From contig JALSJJ010000237.1 of assembly GCA_026989375.1 (NCBI GenBank), positions 1 through 39,318 of the forward strand: a DNA stretch of 39,318 bases, in the 5' to 3' direction. Below, piece by piece: positions 8,498-19,362 of the stretch; position 1 is the first letter of the stretch, and the number at the start of each line of letters is the position of its first letter. The notes under the pieces were generated by a model that was not told where the DNA came from, ran no database searches, and worked only from the letters and a program-made list of their open reading frames with translations. This DNA is from Rhodothermus sp. (GTDB taxonomy: Bacteria > Bacteroidota > Rhodothermia > Rhodothermales > Rhodothermaceae). The position numbers and the translations under genes are program-made.

Positions 8498-9412
8498 CTA
8501 CAACGTGAGTTCCAGCGACAAGTCGAGTGCGCGAACGGAATGGGTCAGGGCTCCGGAAGAAATGGCTTCGACGCCGGTGGCCGCAATGGCCGCAGCGGTT
8601 TCCAGGGTAATGTTGCCTGAGGCTTCTGTGTGAAAGCGGCCATCAATGCGTTGCACAGCTTTTCGAAGGGGTTCGACGTCAAGTGTGCCGTCAGGAAGCC
8701 TTCGAGCGAAATTGTCCAGCAGGATCCAGTCGACGCCTCCTGTGGTGAGGATGGCATCGACGTCTTCCAGGGATTGAGCTTCAATCTCGATAGGAAGGGT
8801 CAGTTGGCGTTGTGCGCAGTATCGGTGGGCGGCTTCAATAGCTTCACGAATGCCACCAGCGGCCACAATGTGATTATCTTTGATAAGGATCATGTCATAG
8901 AGTCCCAGGCGGTGGTTGGTACCGCCCCCCAGACGTACTGCCCATTTATCCAGCAGCCGCAGGCCTGGTGCCGTCTTACGGGTGTCGAGCACTTTCGTGC
9001 CATAGGGGCGGACGCGTTCCACAAGGTGATAGGTAGCAGTGGCGATGCCGCTCATGCGTTGCATCAGGTTCAGCACCAGCCGCTCCGCCATGAGCAGGCT
9101 TCGAGCGGGGCCTTCTACGGTGCCGAAAATGGTGCCGGCTGTTACCCGGCTGCCGTCTGCCTGATGCCAGGTGAGGTGCACATGAGGGTCCACGATCTGG
9201 AAAACGCGGGTGGCTACCTGCAACCCGGCAATGATACCGGATGCTTTGGCGAGGAAAAGCCCGCGAGCTTGGCGATTCAGGGGAACGGTAGCTTCGGTGG
9301 TAACATCGCCCGGACCGATGTCTTCGGCCAACCACTGCCGGATCAGCGTATCCAGCGTTGCTTCATCCAGATAGGGAGGCCAGGCAGCCGATGTCGTCAT
9401 TTCGGCAGGCAT
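8498..9412 (-). CDS. nadC: Nicotinate-nucleotide pyrophosphorylase (carboxylating)
   Basis: Converts quinolinate and PRPP to nicotinate mononucleotide, the entry step of de novo NAD synthesis. The 304-residue product has the EDIGPGDVTTEA start typical of NadC, the phosphoribosyl-binding DTRKTAPGLRLLDKWAV motif, GGGTNHRLGLYDMILIKDNH, IEIEAQSLEDV, and the C-terminal SGNITLE and GVEAISSGALTHS strands. Length is normal. Two starts are possible: ATG at 9412, or ATG at 9400, which overlaps the stop of the upstream thioesterase gene as ATGA and would suggest coupling. No nadA or nadB is present in this window. Confidence 0.95.
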   Translation of the reverse strand: MPAEMTTSAAWPPYLDEATLDTLIRQWLAEDIGPGDVTTEATVPLNRQARGLFLAKASGIIAGLQVATRVFQIVDPHVHLTWHQADGSRVTAGTIFGTVEGPARSLLMAERLVLNLMQRMSGIATATYHLVERVRPYGTKVLDTRKTAPGLRLLDKWAVRLGGGTNHRLGLYDMILIKDNHIVAAGGIREAIEAAHRYCAQRQLTLPIEIEAQSLEDVDAILTTGGVDWILLDNFARRLPDGTLDVEPLRKAVQRIDGRFHTEASGNITLETAAAIAATGVEAISSGALTHSVRALDLSLELTL

Positions 9413-9855
9413 GAGCGTTTAGGCTGGCCGTCGGTTGACAGCGAAGGCGCCAGGGCCTGTTGCAGCACGTCCAGCAGAACCTTCGGTGCACGTATGGGGC
9501 GATTGCGGGCGCGATCGACAAAGCAGAGCGTTACCTGACCAGTGGCCAACAGTTCCTGGGTTTCGTGGCGGCGCACTTCATAATCCAGGAATAGTCGGGC
9601 CCGTGGTAGCTCTCGGATCATGGTTACAATATCCAGCAGGTCATCGTAATAAGCGGGCTGAATAAAGCGCAGGCTCAGCGCAACCACAGGCATGATAATT
9701 CCGGCCGCCTCCAGTTCGCGATAGGGAAGTCCCAGGGCGCGTAGCGTCTCGGTACGTGCCGCTTCCAGGTAGTCCACATAGTGGGCATGATACACCATAC
9801 CCATCGGATCGCATTCCCGGTAGCGTACCCGATGTTGATAGACGTGTCGGATCAT
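9397..9855 (-). CDS. Acyl-CoA thioesterase, 4-hydroxybenzoyl-CoA/YbgC family
   Basis: Hotdog-fold thioesterase of 152 residues. The [26 protein letters not shown] block carries the catalytic Asp (residue 16) and is the classic YbgC/FadM signature; a typical [11 protein letters not shown] strand follows. The preferred acyl-CoA or acyl-ACP substrate cannot be read from sequence. The start ATG at 9855 overlaps the stop of accA (ATGA), and its own stop overlaps a possible nadC start, so three genes are tightly coupled. Its position next to accA suggests a link to fatty-acid metabolism, which is inference. Confidence 0.88.
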   Translation of the reverse strand: MIRHVYQHRVRYRECDPMGMVYHAHYVDYLEAARTETLRALGLPYRELEAAGIIMPVVALSLRFIQPAYYDDLLDIVTMIRELPRARLFLDYEVRRHETQELLATGQVTLCFVDRARNRPIRAPKVLLDVLQQALAPSLSTDGQPKRSCLPK

Positions 9856-10883
9856 GCCGTTCCGTGTTCCGTCGAGGGCGTGGGCTCTGATACTTCTCGA
9901 TAAATGCCCATGCGGGCAAACTTTTCGATGCGCGTATCGATCAGCGTGGGGGGGGCAATGCCTTCCAGCGCCTGTAGTGCTCGGGCGATAGCGGCACCGA
10001 CCGCCTGGAAAGTAGCCTGAGGATCGCGGTGTGCCCCACCGACAGGTTCAGGAATGATCTCATCGATGACGCCGAGCTTGAGCAGGTCGGCTGCTGTAAG
10101 CTTCAAGGCGCGGGCCGCTTCTTCTTTGTAATCCCAGGAACGCCAGAGAATCTGCGAGCAGCTTTCAGGTGCAATGACCGAATACCAGGCGTTTTCCAGC
10201 ATCAGGATGCGGTCGCCCACTCCGATACCCAGGGCGCCCCCTGAGGCGCCTTCGCCAATTACCACTACGACAATGGGGACTGGCAAGCGGGCCATTTCGA
10301 ACAGGTTACGGGCAATGGCTTCGGCCTGGCCGTGTTCTTCGGCTTCAATACCTGGATAGGCGCCCGGTGTGTCGAGCAGGGTAACAATGGGTTTACCGAA
10401 CTTGGCGGCCAGTTTCATCAACCGTAGGGCCTTGCGGTAACCCTCAGGATTGGGCATACCAAAGCGGCGGTATTTCCGGCTTTTTGTGTCGCGCCCTTTC
10501 TGGTGGCCTACAAAGAGTACGGTACGATCGCGATACCCGAAACGGGTGCCCTGGAACGTGGCAAATCCGCCGACGATAGCCGGATCATCGCCAGCGCAAC
10601 GATCGCCGTGTAACTCGACGAAGCCCTCCGCAAGGGCCTCGATATAGTCGAGCGTATAGGGACGATCAGGATGACGAGCGATTTGCACCCGCTGCCAGCG
10701 GGTCAGGTTGCGGTAGACCGATTCGCGCAGTGCGGCTACGCGTGCTTCCAGAGCCGCTATCTCCGCAGAAAGATCTGCTTCAGGATTTTCGGCCATCAGC
10801 GCGCGCATCTCGTCGAGCTTTTGCTCAAGCTCGACGATAGGTTTTTCAAAATCAAGCAGGTATTTCGAAGTTTTCTGCGCCAT
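9852..10883 (-). CDS. accA: Acetyl-CoA carboxylase carboxyltransferase subunit alpha
   Basis: Alpha half of the carboxyltransferase that makes malonyl-CoA for fatty-acid synthesis, working with AccD. The 343 residues open with the usual helical region ([14 protein letters not shown]), then [31 protein letters not shown], NFGMPxPEG-like [44 protein letters not shown] and [10 protein letters not shown]. All are standard AccA blocks. The gene lies 8 bp after the glycosyltransferase-fusion gene and overlaps the thioesterase gene. No accD is in this window. Confidence 0.96.
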   Translation of the reverse strand: MAQKTSKYLLDFEKPIVELEQKLDEMRALMAENPEADLSAEIAALEARVAALRESVYRNLTRWQRVQIARHPDRPYTLDYIEALAEGFVELHGDRCAGDDPAIVGGFATFQGTRFGYRDRTVLFVGHQKGRDTKSRKYRRFGMPNPEGYRKALRLMKLAAKFGKPIVTLLDTPGAYPGIEAEEHGQAEAIARNLFEMARLPVPIVVVVIGEGASGGALGIGVGDRILMLENAWYSVIAPESCSQILWRSWDYKEEAARALKLTAADLLKLGVIDEIIPEPVGGAHRDPQATFQAVGAAIARALQALEGIAPPTLIDTRIEKFARMGIYREVSEPTPSTEHGTA

Positions 10884-10891
10884 GAGCGTGT

Positions 10892-13000
10892 TCAGGCTGT
10901 ATAAAGCATTCGACGGATAGCCCGAAGCAGCAGCACCAGGTCCAGCCAGGTCGTCCGCTGCTGCATATAATAAGCATAAAGCTGACGAATATCTTCAGGA
11001 TTGCGGGGTGGGGTAGGCCGTGCTTCGCTTACAGCAAACAGGCCGGGATGAATGTCCCAGGTGCGGGGTAGGAGTACATATTCGTCTGGTCGGCATCCGA
11101 CAAGGACCCGGTGGCCGCGCAGCACATCGGGCAGGGCTGTCAGGCGACGAACCAGCCGGTTCAGCCCCGGGTGGGCGGTCAAGCGGGCCAGTCCTTTCAG
11201 GAGAGGCAGCAGCACCAGTCCCAGTAGCGCCAGGCTGCATTCCAACGCGCGACGCACAGGTAGGCTCCGGAGGGTAGGTAGGGCAGCTTCTGCATCAACA
11301 AGGGAAGGGGGCTCGAGCGTTTCGATATGCGCTTTGCCAATTACGTGGGGGCGGCCTTCCGGTAGCATTTTGAACTGGACCGGCAGGTCACGAAGCTGTT
11401 GAATGAGCTGCAGGACGGTGGTGTGTGAAAGGCCAGCGGTGGCAAAAATGACGGTATCCACCTGTTGCAGACGCACCAGATCACGCAGGTGATGCAGAGC
11501 GCCCAGGCAGGGGGGAGGCGGCGATGCATTTTCGTTCAGTTGCGGCGAGACGTATCCGATCAGATGAAACGACGGCCAGGGGATTGCTTCCAGCAGGCGG
11601 TGCAGACGGCGAGCTTCATCGGCCGGTCCCACCAGCAGAGCCCGTTGTAGGCGGGTGGAGCGGCGCCGTCGCCATATGAGTCGCCATCCCACCAGCAGGG
11701 TAAACATGAAGGGAGCGCTGAGCAGCACCACCATTCGAGAGAACGCGATGTCGGGCACCAGAAACGATAGCGTGCCCATAAAGAGCAGGCTGATCAACGT
11801 GCCATAGAAGACCGGACGCAGTTGCCAGGCGCGACCGCGTCGGTAGCCGTGCATCAACGCAATACCCACCACGGTGCTCAGTGCGTAAGCTGGCACTACG
11901 GTGAGCAAAAATAGCGACGCCAGTGGGCGTCCGGCCATCAGGGAGCGCAGCCAACCAGTGATCGTGACGACCAGCGCCGTCAGCGCACCGTCGAGCAGTA
12001 GCGGTGCCAGCCGACGGATGCTACGATGCAGCGCAGACAGTCCGGCCCGCAATGCAATACCGGTGCGAAGTAATGACAGAAAAACAGGGGGATAACGGTC
12101 ACGGAAATGCTTCTCAACGAACCGGAGCATGGCTCCATAGAACAGCCGCACGTAGCGCAGCTCCCCCTTCTTGGTACTTTCTCCTTTATAGTGAATGATC
12201 TGGGTACGCGGCGTATAGACAATCTTCCAGCCGGCTTGCTGAATGCGATAGCACCAGTCCAGGTCTTCCCCGTACATGAAAAAAGCTTCGTCGAGCAGGC
12301 CGGCACCACCATCGGGTTGCAGACCGCCAGGCAGCAGATGCGCCGTAGCGCCGAGCCCATCACGGCACAGGCGCTCGTAGGCCACCCGCGAAAAGTAAAG
12401 CGCGGCATGCCGAACGAACATGCAGGAGCCGCTGAGCGCATCGACTTCCGTCTCGACATCGGGTGACAGGTAGGTCATGTTATAGCGCCCGAAACGTCGG
12501 CTGCGTGGGAAAAGACGGCTTAAGCCGATCATCCGGTAAAAAGCGACAGCCGGTGTAGGAAACGCTCGACGACTTTCCGGAGCAAATGTACCGTCCGGAT
12601 TGAGAATTTTACAGCCGGCTGCACCTACGTCGGAGTGGGCATCCAAAAAGTCTACCATCGTGCGAAGTGTGTCTTCCTGCACGATGGTGTCGGGATTAAG
12701 CAGCAGCAGATAGCGGCCGCGGGCGCGACGGATGGCCTGGTTGTTGGCACGGCTGAAGCCGACGTTGTGGGTGTTGACCAGGAGATGCACCTGAGGAAAT
12801 CGGGTACGAACCATTTCAACCGAGCCGTCCACCGAGTTGTTGTCCACGACAAAAACTTCCACAGCCAGTCCTTTGGCGGCACGAAAGACCGAGTCCAGCG
12901 CCTGCTCGAGCAGCTCGCGCACGTTATAATTCACAATAATCACCGATAGATCGACAACCGAACTATCGGTGGCGGAAGTGAACGGCCCGGCAGACGACAT
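10892..13000 (-). CDS. GT2 glycosyltransferase fused to a degenerate phosphoglycosyl-transferase-like membrane region
   Basis: The 702-residue protein has two halves. Residues about 15-265 are a family-2 glycosyltransferase of the rhamnosyltransferase type: [25 protein letters not shown] (the nucleotide-sugar metal site), SGSCMFVR and [16 protein letters not shown]. Residues about 330-440 hold several membrane segments. Residues about 450-570 resemble the Rossmann-like domain found before the catalytic domain in WcaJ/WbaP-type enzymes ([20 protein letters not shown]). The last 110 residues recall the polyprenyl-phosphate sugar transferase domain: a first helix [18 protein letters not shown], then [19 protein letters not shown], and a final [15 protein letters not shown]. 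The catalytic Asp-Glu dyad normally found in a SLDELPQ-like motif is missing. The likely role is exopolysaccharide or O-antigen assembly at the inner membrane. Confidence 0.85.
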   Translation of the reverse strand: MSSAGPFTSATDSSVVDLSVIIVNYNVRELLEQALDSVFRAAKGLAVEVFVVDNNSVDGSVEMVRTRFPQVHLLVNTHNVGFSRANNQAIRRARGRYLLLLNPDTIVQEDTLRTMVDFLDAHSDVGAAGCKILNPDGTFAPESRRAFPTPAVAFYRMIGLSRLFPRSRRFGRYNMTYLSPDVETEVDALSGSCMFVRHAALYFSRVAYERLCRDGLGATAHLLPGGLQPDGGAGLLDEAFFMYGEDLDWCYRIQQAGWKIVYTPRTQIIHYKGESTKKGELRYVRLFYGAMLRFVEKHFRDRYPPVFLSLLRTGIALRAGLSALHRSIRRLAPLLLDGALTALVVTITGWLRSLMAGRPLASLFLLTVVPAYALSTVVGIALMHGYRRGRAWQLRPVFYGTLISLLFMGTLSFLVPDIAFSRMVVLLSAPFMFTLLVGWRLIWRRRRSTRLQRALLVGPADEARRLHRLLEAIPWPSFHLIGYVSPQLNENASPPPPCLGALHHLRDLVRLQQVDTVIFATAGLSHTTVLQLIQQLRDLPVQFKMLPEGRPHVIGKAHIETLEPPSLVDAEAALPTLRSLPVRRALECSLALLGLVLLPLLKGLARLTAHPGLNRLVRRLTALPDVLRGHRVLVGCRPDEYVLLPRTWDIHPGLFAVSEARPTPPRNPEDIRQLYAYYMQQRTTWLDLVLLLRAIRRMLYTA

Positions 13001-13356
13001 AGACGATCAGACAGCATCTCCGCAGCGCAGTGCAACCGGTTTCAAAGATAATGCGAAAGTGGGCCGCCCTTGCCGCAAAGCTTTGCAAAAAACGGAGGGG
13101 CGGCATACTTTGTGCCTACCTCTACGATCACGGTCCAGGGATGGGAAATGCGGAAGCTCTGTCAACGATTCCCGAAAATCCTGCAAGGAAATCCGGGAGG
13201 CGTTGATTTTTTTGGCTAAGTCCTGTACCGTTAGGGCTGTTTTCGGTAAAGTGAAACTTTTTATCCGAATTTCGCATGGACGGGCTCCCGCGCAGGGTGG
13301 GAGGCTGTAGATTCCTGCATTACGAACAAGAGGTATAGCCTTAGGCCCGGAACGTT
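13001..13356. other. Divergent intergenic region between the glycosyltransferase operon and the act operon
   Basis: These 356 bp separate two long operons read in opposite directions, so promoters for both should lie here. I see a 12-bp perfect palindrome at 13075-13086, and a TTTG (13082-13085) and TACTTTG (13106-13112) pair with 20 bp between them, loosely resembling the -33/-7 promoter of Bacteroidota on the plus strand. A possible sigma-70-like pair TTGATT (13203) and TACCGT (13226) is weaker. None is strong enough to name as the promoter. I see no credible gene in this stretch. Confidence 0.6.
13075..13086. promoter_or_regulatory. 12-bp palindrome, possible operator
   Basis: GCAAAGCTTTGC is a perfect inverted repeat located 75 bp upstream of the glycosyltransferase gene and about 270 bp upstream of actA. 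Its right half overlaps a possible -33 promoter element. It could be the binding site of a dimeric regulator. A single occurrence cannot prove this. Confidence 0.3.
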
Positions 13357-14004
13357 ATGCCGCAGATTTTTTCCAGAAAGACCAACCGGTTGCCGGCGCT
13401 TTCGCTGGCGGGTTCTGTCTTTGGAGGCGTGCTGGCCGTTTTTCTGGTATGGTACTACTTTTCGCCGGAATTTTATGAAGTGGGTTATGCGCCGGAGCAA
13501 CCGGTGCCTTACAGCCATCGGGTTCACGTAGGCAAGCTGGGATTAGATTGTCGCTACTGTCATGGAGGGGTAGAGATCGCCGATAAGGCAGGTATCCCTT
13601 CTACGCAGACCTGTATGAACTGTCATGGTCAGATTTTGACTGAATCGCCCCGGTTACAGGCGGTGCGCGATAGCTGGGCGACGGATCAATCCATTGAGTG
13701 GGTGAAAGTGCATCACCTGCCTGACTATGCGCACTTCAGCCATGCCTCCCACGTAAACAATGGGGTGGGATGTGAGACCTGTCATGGCCGGATTGATCAG
13801 ATGGATGTGGTGCGGGTAGTTAAGCCACTCTCTATGGGGTGGTGCCTGGAGTGTCATCGGCAGCCGGAGTTGTATTTGCGGCCGCAAAGTGAGATCACCA
13901 CAATGGGCTATCAGCCGCCGGCCGATTACATCGAGCGCAACCTGGAGCGCATTCGGAAAGAGGGGATCCGTCCGCCTACGAACTGCTCGGCCTGCCATTA
14001 CTGA
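13357..14004 (+). CDS. actA: Alternative complex III subunit A, pentahaem cytochrome c
   Basis: Electron-carrying subunit of the quinol-oxidising alternative complex III, facing the periplasm. The 215 residues have one N-terminal membrane helix (about residues 15-34) and five CxxCH haem-binding motifs: CRYCH (C65), CMNCH (C86), CETCH (C139), CLECH (C163) and CSACH (C210). The last motif is one residue from the C-terminus. Five haems and one anchor helix match the ActA family. It opens the act operon; actB follows after 58 bp. No strong ribosome-binding site is seen before the ATG. Confidence 0.95.
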   Translation: MPQIFSRKTNRLPALSLAGSVFGGVLAVFLVWYYFSPEFYEVGYAPEQPVPYSHRVHVGKLGLDCRYCHGGVEIADKAGIPSTQTCMNCHGQILTESPRLQAVRDSWATDQSIEWVKVHHLPDYAHFSHASHVNNGVGCETCHGRIDQMDVVRVVKPLSMGWCLECHRQPELYLRPQSEITTMGYQPPADYIERNLERIRKEGIRPPTNCSACHY

Positions 14005-14062
14005 GCCGAGCCTTATGGGTTTGGTTGGAAATGTCTTGGCGTTTGTTGGTTGAGAGCGTCCT

Positions 14063-17000
14063 ATGATTGAACTGCCTGTGGTAAATCCAGACGGAGCCGA
14101 AAAGCCTGCGTCGGGCAAGCGTTTCTGGCGCAGCGCAGCCGATTTGCAGCGTAACCCGGAATGGGTAAAGCTGGCGCAGGACGAGTTTATGCCGGGCGTT
14201 GCCGAGCCGCCGAGTGGCACGTCGCGGCGTCAGTTTTTGCAGATTATGGGCGCGTCGATGGCGCTGGCCGGCCTGACGGCCTGCCGGCGGCCTGTCGAGA
14301 AAATTCTGCCCTATGTGCGTCAGCCTGAGGAGATCATTCCGGGCATTCCGCTTCACTATGCGACGGCCATGCCTTTCAGAGGGAGTCTGCGGCCGTTGCT
14401 GGTCGAAAGCCACGAGGGGCGTCCGACCAAAATTGAGGGGAATCCGGATCATCCGCTCAGTCGGGGAGCTTCGGGGGTCTTTGAGCAGGCTTCGCTGCTG
14501 AATCTGTACGATCCGGATCGCTCCCAGCAGGTGCTCCGCAAGGGAGAGGCCGCTTCATGGAATGACTTTGTGCAGTTTGCCCGGGCGCTGGTTGCCGAGG
14601 CGGGTACCAAACGGCTGGCTGTGCTTTGCGAGCCGAGCAGTTCGCCCACGCTGGCGGCGCTACAACAGGAGCTGGCCCGCCGTTATGCGCAGGTGCGCTG
14701 GGTGACCTACCGACCAGAAGGGGACGACAACGAAGCCCTGGGGCTGCAGCAGGCCTTTGGGCGTCCGGTGCGGGTTCGCTATCGCTTCTCCGAGGCCCAG
14801 GTTATCGTCAGCTTGGACGCCGACTTTCTGGGGCCGACCGACCGCAACTTTATCGAGAATACACGTGAGTTTGCAGCCAGCCGGCGCATGGAGCGGCCTG
14901 AGGACGAGATCAGCCGTCTGTATGTGATCGAGAGCACCTACACGGTAACGGGCGGGATGGCCGATCATCGCCTGCGCCTGCGCGCCAGCGACATCCCGGC
15001 ATTTGCGGCAGCGCTGGCGGCTGAGCTGGGCATTGCCGAGCTCCGTGAGGCGGGGGCTCGCTTTGCCGGGCATCCTTTCGTGGTAGAGATTGCTCGCGAT
15101 CTGCGAGCAGCCGGCACACGGGGCGTGGTGCTGGCAGGCGAGACGCAACCACCGGCCGTGCATGCTCTCTGCGCGGTGATCAACGATCTGCTGGGTAGTC
15201 TGGGCCGTACAGTGATTCTGCATGCGCTGGAAGAGCCGGTCGTGCCACAGCATGTGGCCTTGGCCGATCTGGTGCAGGCCATGCAGGCCGGTGAGGTAGA
15301 TGTGCTGCTGCTTCTGAATGTCAATCCTGTCTATGATGCGCCGGCCGCGTTGGGCTTTGCCGAAGCGCTGGCGCGGGTCCCCGAGGTGATTCACCTGGGA
15401 CTGCACGTGGACGAAACGGCACGCCGAAGCACCTGGCATCTGCCAGCAACACACTACTTGGAGGCCTGGGGAGACGGACGCGCCTACGACGGTACGCTTT
15501 CGGTTATCCAGCCCCTGATTGCACCGCTTTATGAGGCAGCTCATTCAGCGCTTGAGGTACTGGCGCTGCTGGCTACGGGACAAGAGCAGAGTAGCTACGA
15601 CCTGGTGCGCGCTACCTGGCGGCAACTACTGGCAGGACGGGGCGCCTTCGAGCAGGTCTGGCAGCGGGTGTTACACGATGGATTCCTGCCGGACTCGGGC
15701 TATCCGACCGTTACGTTACGGCCGCGTCGGCAGGCGCTGGCCAACTGGCCTGCCCCGACAGAAGGCGGCCTGGAGGTGGTCTTCCGGCTGGATCCGACCA
15801 TACTGGACGGCAGTTTCGCCAACAATGCCTGGACGCAGGAGCTGCCCGACCCGATCACAAAGATCGTCTGGGATAATGTAGCCATCTTGAGTCCGAAGAC
15901 GGCCGAGGAGCTGGGCGTCAAGGCTGAATACCGTAAGGGCGTCTATATTGTCGACGTGATCGAGCTTTCGCTGGATAATCGTGCGGTGGAGCTACCTGTC
16001 TGGGTGCTGCCCGGCCATCCGGACGATACGATCACCGTCTATCTGGGCTACGGTCGTGAGATTACCTCAACCCGTCCCGAGCGTAAGACGCCGTTTTTCG
16101 ACCTGGACGACTACACAGACATCTACGGCCATGGCGCCATAGCCACCGGCGTGGGCGTAAATGTGGCGCCGCTTCGGCGGCCGGAGATGCCCTGGGTGGC
16201 ACGTGGTGTCCGGGTGCGCAAAACTGAACGTACCTATAAGATTGTAACCACGCAGGACCACGGAGCGATGGTCGGGCGGCCTCTGGTACGTCTGGCTACG
16301 CTGGAAGAATTCCGGAAGCATCCAGATTTTGCTAAAAAGGCCGAGCCGCCCCTGAAAGGCCTGGAACCCTGGGAGCAGTATCCTACGCTGTGGGAAGAGG
16401 CCCATCCGAGCAAGCAGCCCGCCTTTCAGGACAGCGACTACTACCGCAACCAGTGGGCAATGGTCATTGACCTGAATGCCTGTACGGGTTGCAATGCCTG
16501 CATTGTGGCCTGCGACAGTGAAAATAACGTGCCGATGGTGGGCAAAAGTGAGGTGGGCCGCGGGCGCGAAATGCACTGGTTGCGTATCGATCGCTACTTT
16601 GTGAGCGACGAAGCACATGCCGATGATCCGCAGCTCGTGGTGCAACCGGTGCCCTGCATGCACTGCGAGAACGCGCCCTGCGAGTCGGTCTGTCCCGTGG
16701 CCGCTACGGTGCACTCGCCGGATGGGCTCAACGAGATGGTCTACAACCGCTGCATCGGTACCCGCTATTGCTCGAACAACTGTCCCTACAAAGTGCGGCG
16801 CTTTAACTGGTTCAACTGGGTCAAGACGCTACCTATTCAGATACAGATGGCCCAGAATCCGGACGTGACCATGCGCTTCCGCGGTGTGATGGAAAAATGC
16901 ACATACTGCGTGCAGCGCATCCGGGAGGCGCAGCGGCAGGCCAATATTGAGCGGCGGCCATTGCGGGATGGCGAAGTCAAGACGGCCTGTCAGCAGGCCT

Positions 17001-17182
17001 GTCCGGCCGAAGCGATCACGTTCGGTGATCTGAATGACCCCAACAGTGCGGTTGTACAACAGCGACAGAACGTGCGGCGGTACGAGATGCTGGCGGCGCT
17101 CAACGTCAAGCCGCGCACTTCGTACCTGGCCCGCATCACGAACCCGAACCCCCGGCTACTGGAACAGGAATCGGTAGCCTGA
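14063..17182 (+). CDS. actB: Alternative complex III subunit B, molybdopterin-oxidoreductase-like plus iron-sulfur domain
   Basis: Large periplasmic subunit of 1039 residues. A twin-arginine signal (SRRQFLQ, R55-R56) is followed by a hydrophobic stretch and a lipobox LTAC with Cys74, so it should be a Tat-exported lipoprotein; lipidated ActB is known from solved complexes. Residues about 80-780 resemble the molybdopterin-oxidoreductase fold, which in this family lacks the cofactor. The C-terminal part holds four ferredoxin-type cysteine groups: [11 protein letters not shown] (about residue 806), [14 protein letters not shown] (about 866), [12 protein letters not shown] (about 897), and CTYC with [10 protein letters not shown] (about 946-980). 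This fits three [4Fe-4S] and one [3Fe-4S] cluster. The fused B1-B2 form is the usual one in R. marinus-type complexes. Confidence 0.96.
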   Translation: MIELPVVNPDGAEKPASGKRFWRSAADLQRNPEWVKLAQDEFMPGVAEPPSGTSRRQFLQIMGASMALAGLTACRRPVEKILPYVRQPEEIIPGIPLHYATAMPFRGSLRPLLVESHEGRPTKIEGNPDHPLSRGASGVFEQASLLNLYDPDRSQQVLRKGEAASWNDFVQFARALVAEAGTKRLAVLCEPSSSPTLAALQQELARRYAQVRWVTYRPEGDDNEALGLQQAFGRPVRVRYRFSEAQVIVSLDADFLGPTDRNFIENTREFAASRRMERPEDEISRLYVIESTYTVTGGMADHRLRLRASDIPAFAAALAAELGIAELREAGARFAGHPFVVEIARDLRAAGTRGVVLAGETQPPAVHALCAVINDLLGSLGRTVILHALEEPVVPQHVALADLVQAMQAGEVDVLLLLNVNPVYDAPAALGFAEALARVPEVIHLGLHVDETARRSTWHLPATHYLEAWGDGRAYDGTLSVIQPLIAPLYEAAHSALEVLALLATGQEQSSYDLVRATWRQLLAGRGAFEQVWQRVLHDGFLPDSGYPTVTLRPRRQALANWPAPTEGGLEVVFRLDPTILDGSFANNAWTQELPDPITKIVWDNVAILSPKTAEELGVKAEYRKGVYIVDVIELSLDNRAVELPVWVLPGHPDDTITVYLGYGREITSTRPERKTPFFDLDDYTDIYGHGAIATGVGVNVAPLRRPEMPWVARGVRVRKTERTYKIVTTQDHGAMVGRPLVRLATLEEFRKHPDFAKKAEPPLKGLEPWEQYPTLWEEAHPSKQPAFQDSDYYRNQWAMVIDLNACTGCNACIVACDSENNVPMVGKSEVGRGREMHWLRIDRYFVSDEAHADDPQLVVQPVPCMHCENAPCESVCPVAATVHSPDGLNEMVYNRCIGTRYCSNNCPYKVRRFNWFNWVKTLPIQIQMAQNPDVTMRFRGVMEKCTYCVQRIREAQRQANIERRPLRDGEVKTACQQACPAEAITFGDLNDPNSAVVQQRQNVRRYEMLAALNVKPRTSYLARITNPNPRLLEQESVA

Positions 17183-17210
17183 GCGATCTGCAAGCAGGAC
17201 CGAGAACGCG

Positions 17211-18674
17211 ATGGCGCACGCAACAAAAGACCTGTCGGCATTGGCCCGCACCGACTACGAGCTGGAGCCACCGTTGGTGCAGGGTGGACTGACCTTCCAC
17301 GACATCACGGAGCTGGTTTCGCAGCATACGGAAAAGAAGACGCCCAAGGCCTGGTGGGCCGCTTTTTCGGTGGCCTTTCTGGGGATGCTGACGTTGATTG
17401 CTATGCTGGCCTACCAGGTCTGGAATGGCGTGGGCGTCTGGGGGAACAACATTCCGGTCGGGTGGGGCTGGCCTATTGTCAACTTCGTCTTCTGGGTTGG
17501 TATCGGTCACGCTGGCACCTTGATTTCAGCTATTCTGTTTCTGTTCCGCCAGCGCTGGCGTACCTCTATCAACCGGGCGGCCGAGGCGATGACCATCTTT
17601 GCGGTGATCTGCGCGCTGATCTTCCCGACCTTCCACGTAGGCCGCGTCTGGGCTATCTACTGGACGCTGCCCATCCCGAACCAGATGGAGATGTGGCCGC
17701 AGTTCAAGAGTCCGCTGCTCTGGGACGTGTTTGCCGTTTCCAGCTACTTTATCGTTTCGCTCGTGTTCTGGTACGTCGGGCTCATTCCGGACCTGGCCAC
17801 GCTCCGGGATCGCGCCGTTCTGATGGGTCGTCGCCTGCGCGCCAAGATTCTGGGCTTCTTTGCGCTGGGTTGGTGTGGGGCCAATCGCCACTGGCGGAAC
17901 TACGAAAAGGTTTACATGCTGCTGGCCGGGCTGGCCACGCCGCTGGTGCTTTCGGTGCACTCGGTCGTGTCGTTTGACTTTGCCGTCTCCATCATTCCTG
18001 GCTGGCATACAACGATCTTTCCCCCTTACTTCGTGGCCGGTGCCATCTTCTCCGGGTTTGCCATGGTCGTGACGCTCATGGTCATTGCGCGCAAGGCCTA
18101 TGGCCTGGAAAACGTTATCACCGTGGATCACCTGGAGAAGATGAACATCATCATGCTCGTGACGGGCACGATGGTTGGCTTTGCCTATATCACGGAGTTT
18201 TTCATTGCCTGGTACTCCGGGGTGCCCTACGAGCAGTATGCCTTTATCAACCGGGCGACGGGGCCGTATGCCTGGGCCTACTGGATCATGATGTCAGCTA
18301 ACCTGATCTTTCCTCAGTTCTTCTGGATTAAGAAGCTGCGGCGGAATATTCCTTTTATGTTTGTGGCTTCAATTGTGGTCAACATTGGCATGTGGTTCGA
18401 GCGCTTTGTGATAACGATCACGTCGCTGCATCGAGATTTTCTGCCGTCAAGCTGGGATTACTTCGTGCCGACGTGGGTGGATGTGCTCACGCTGATCGGT
18501 TCGTTCGGGCTGTTTTTCACGCTGTTCCTGTTGTTCTTGCGCTTTGTGCCGATGGTGGCTATGGCCGAAGTGAAAGGAGTACTGCCCGAGGCCGATCCGC
18601 ACTTTTACGAGATGCACGGCGACGGTCACAGCCGTCCGGCCGACGTCCAGGTAAACCGGGGACGCTCGTCCTGA
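17211..18674 (+). CDS. actC: Alternative complex III subunit C, NrfD/PsrC-like quinol-oxidising membrane protein
   Basis: Integral membrane subunit of 487 residues with about ten transmembrane helices, of the NrfD/PsrC family. In alternative complex III this subunit is believed to hold the quinol site and sits beneath ActB. Visible family features include a [18 protein letters not shown] helix, FHVGR, and [10 protein letters not shown] before the second four-helix bundle. The N-terminal 45 residues are soluble and polar. It follows actB by 28 bp and precedes actD by 16 bp. ActF later in the operon is its paralogue. Confidence 0.95.
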   Translation: MAHATKDLSALARTDYELEPPLVQGGLTFHDITELVSQHTEKKTPKAWWAAFSVAFLGMLTLIAMLAYQVWNGVGVWGNNIPVGWGWPIVNFVFWVGIGHAGTLISAILFLFRQRWRTSINRAAEAMTIFAVICALIFPTFHVGRVWAIYWTLPIPNQMEMWPQFKSPLLWDVFAVSSYFIVSLVFWYVGLIPDLATLRDRAVLMGRRLRAKILGFFALGWCGANRHWRNYEKVYMLLAGLATPLVLSVHSVVSFDFAVSIIPGWHTTIFPPYFVAGAIFSGFAMVVTLMVIARKAYGLENVITVDHLEKMNIIMLVTGTMVGFAYITEFFIAWYSGVPYEQYAFINRATGPYAWAYWIMMSANLIFPQFFWIKKLRRNIPFMFVASIVVNIGMWFERFVITITSLHRDFLPSSWDYFVPTWVDVLTLIGSFGLFFTLFLLFLRFVPMVAMAEVKGVLPEADPHFYEMHGDGHSRPADVQVNRGRSS

Positions 18675-18690
18675 GCAACGGAGAGATGCC

Positions 18691-19344
18691 ATGCTGAAGG
18701 AATTGCTTCGCTCGCTGAAAGCTTCCATGGGCATTTATGAGGCCCGTGAGGGAGCAGTTTATGGCCTGCTGGCCGAGTTTTCGGATCCAGCAGCGCTGCT
18801 GCATGCGGCCCGGCAGGTGCGCAAGGCTGGCTATCGGCATTTTGATGCCCACAGTCCCTTCCCCATTCATGGTATGGACGAGGCGATGGGGTTGGGCAAC
18901 TCGAAGGTGGGCGTGATCACCTTCTTCACGGGCACGATTGCTGGCTTTGCACTGGGCTGGTGGATGCAATGGTGGATGGGGGCTGTCGATTATCCACTGA
19001 ACATCAGTGGAAAGCCCTTTTTTGCACTGCCGCCATCGGTGCCCATCATCTTTGAGCTGACCATTCTGTTTTCGGCGCTGGCCGGGGTGGCGGCAATGCT
19101 GGCCCTTAACGGACTACCGCGTCCGTACAACCCGCTGTTTTATTCGAAGAACTTTGCACGGGTAACCGACGACGGTTTCTTCCTGTTTATAGCGGCCAGT
19201 GATCCGAAGTTTGACCAGGAGGCCACGCGTCGGTTGCTGGAGCAGTTGGGCGGCTACAACATCGAAGTTATTGAGGATCGCGGAGAGGAGGAACGAGTGC
19301 CCGCGCCCGTGCCGGCTGGCGAAGCCGCGGTGCCTACGAGCTGA
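18691..19344 (+). CDS. actD: Alternative complex III subunit D (DUF3341)
   Basis: The 217-residue protein matches the ActD family: a cytoplasmic N-terminal domain (YGLLAEFSDPAALLHAARQVRKAGY and DAHSPFPIHGMDEAMG), two membrane helices (about residues 70-90 and 110-135), and a C-terminal ferredoxin-like segment with DDGFFLFI and EQLGGYNIEVIE. Its role in the complex is structural or at the cytoplasmic face; no cofactor motif is present. A GGAGAG lies about 10 bases before the ATG. Confidence 0.92.
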   Translation: MLKELLRSLKASMGIYEAREGAVYGLLAEFSDPAALLHAARQVRKAGYRHFDAHSPFPIHGMDEAMGLGNSKVGVITFFTGTIAGFALGWWMQWWMGAVDYPLNISGKPFFALPPSVPIIFELTILFSALAGVAAMLALNGLPRPYNPLFYSKNFARVTDDGFFLFIAASDPKFDQEATRRLLEQLGGYNIEVIEDRGEEERVPAPVPAGEAAVPTS

Positions 19345-19362
19345 AAAATCATGTAAGCCAGA

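Noticed and set aside
8630-9538. Open frame of 302 codons on the plus strand across nadC
   Set aside because: Antisense to a well-supported NadC gene; the translated sequence has no domain and an atypical composition.
14660-15544. Open frame of 294 codons on the minus strand inside actB
   Set aside because: It is antisense to strongly conserved ActB sequence, has no recognisable motif, and is expected in GC-rich DNA.
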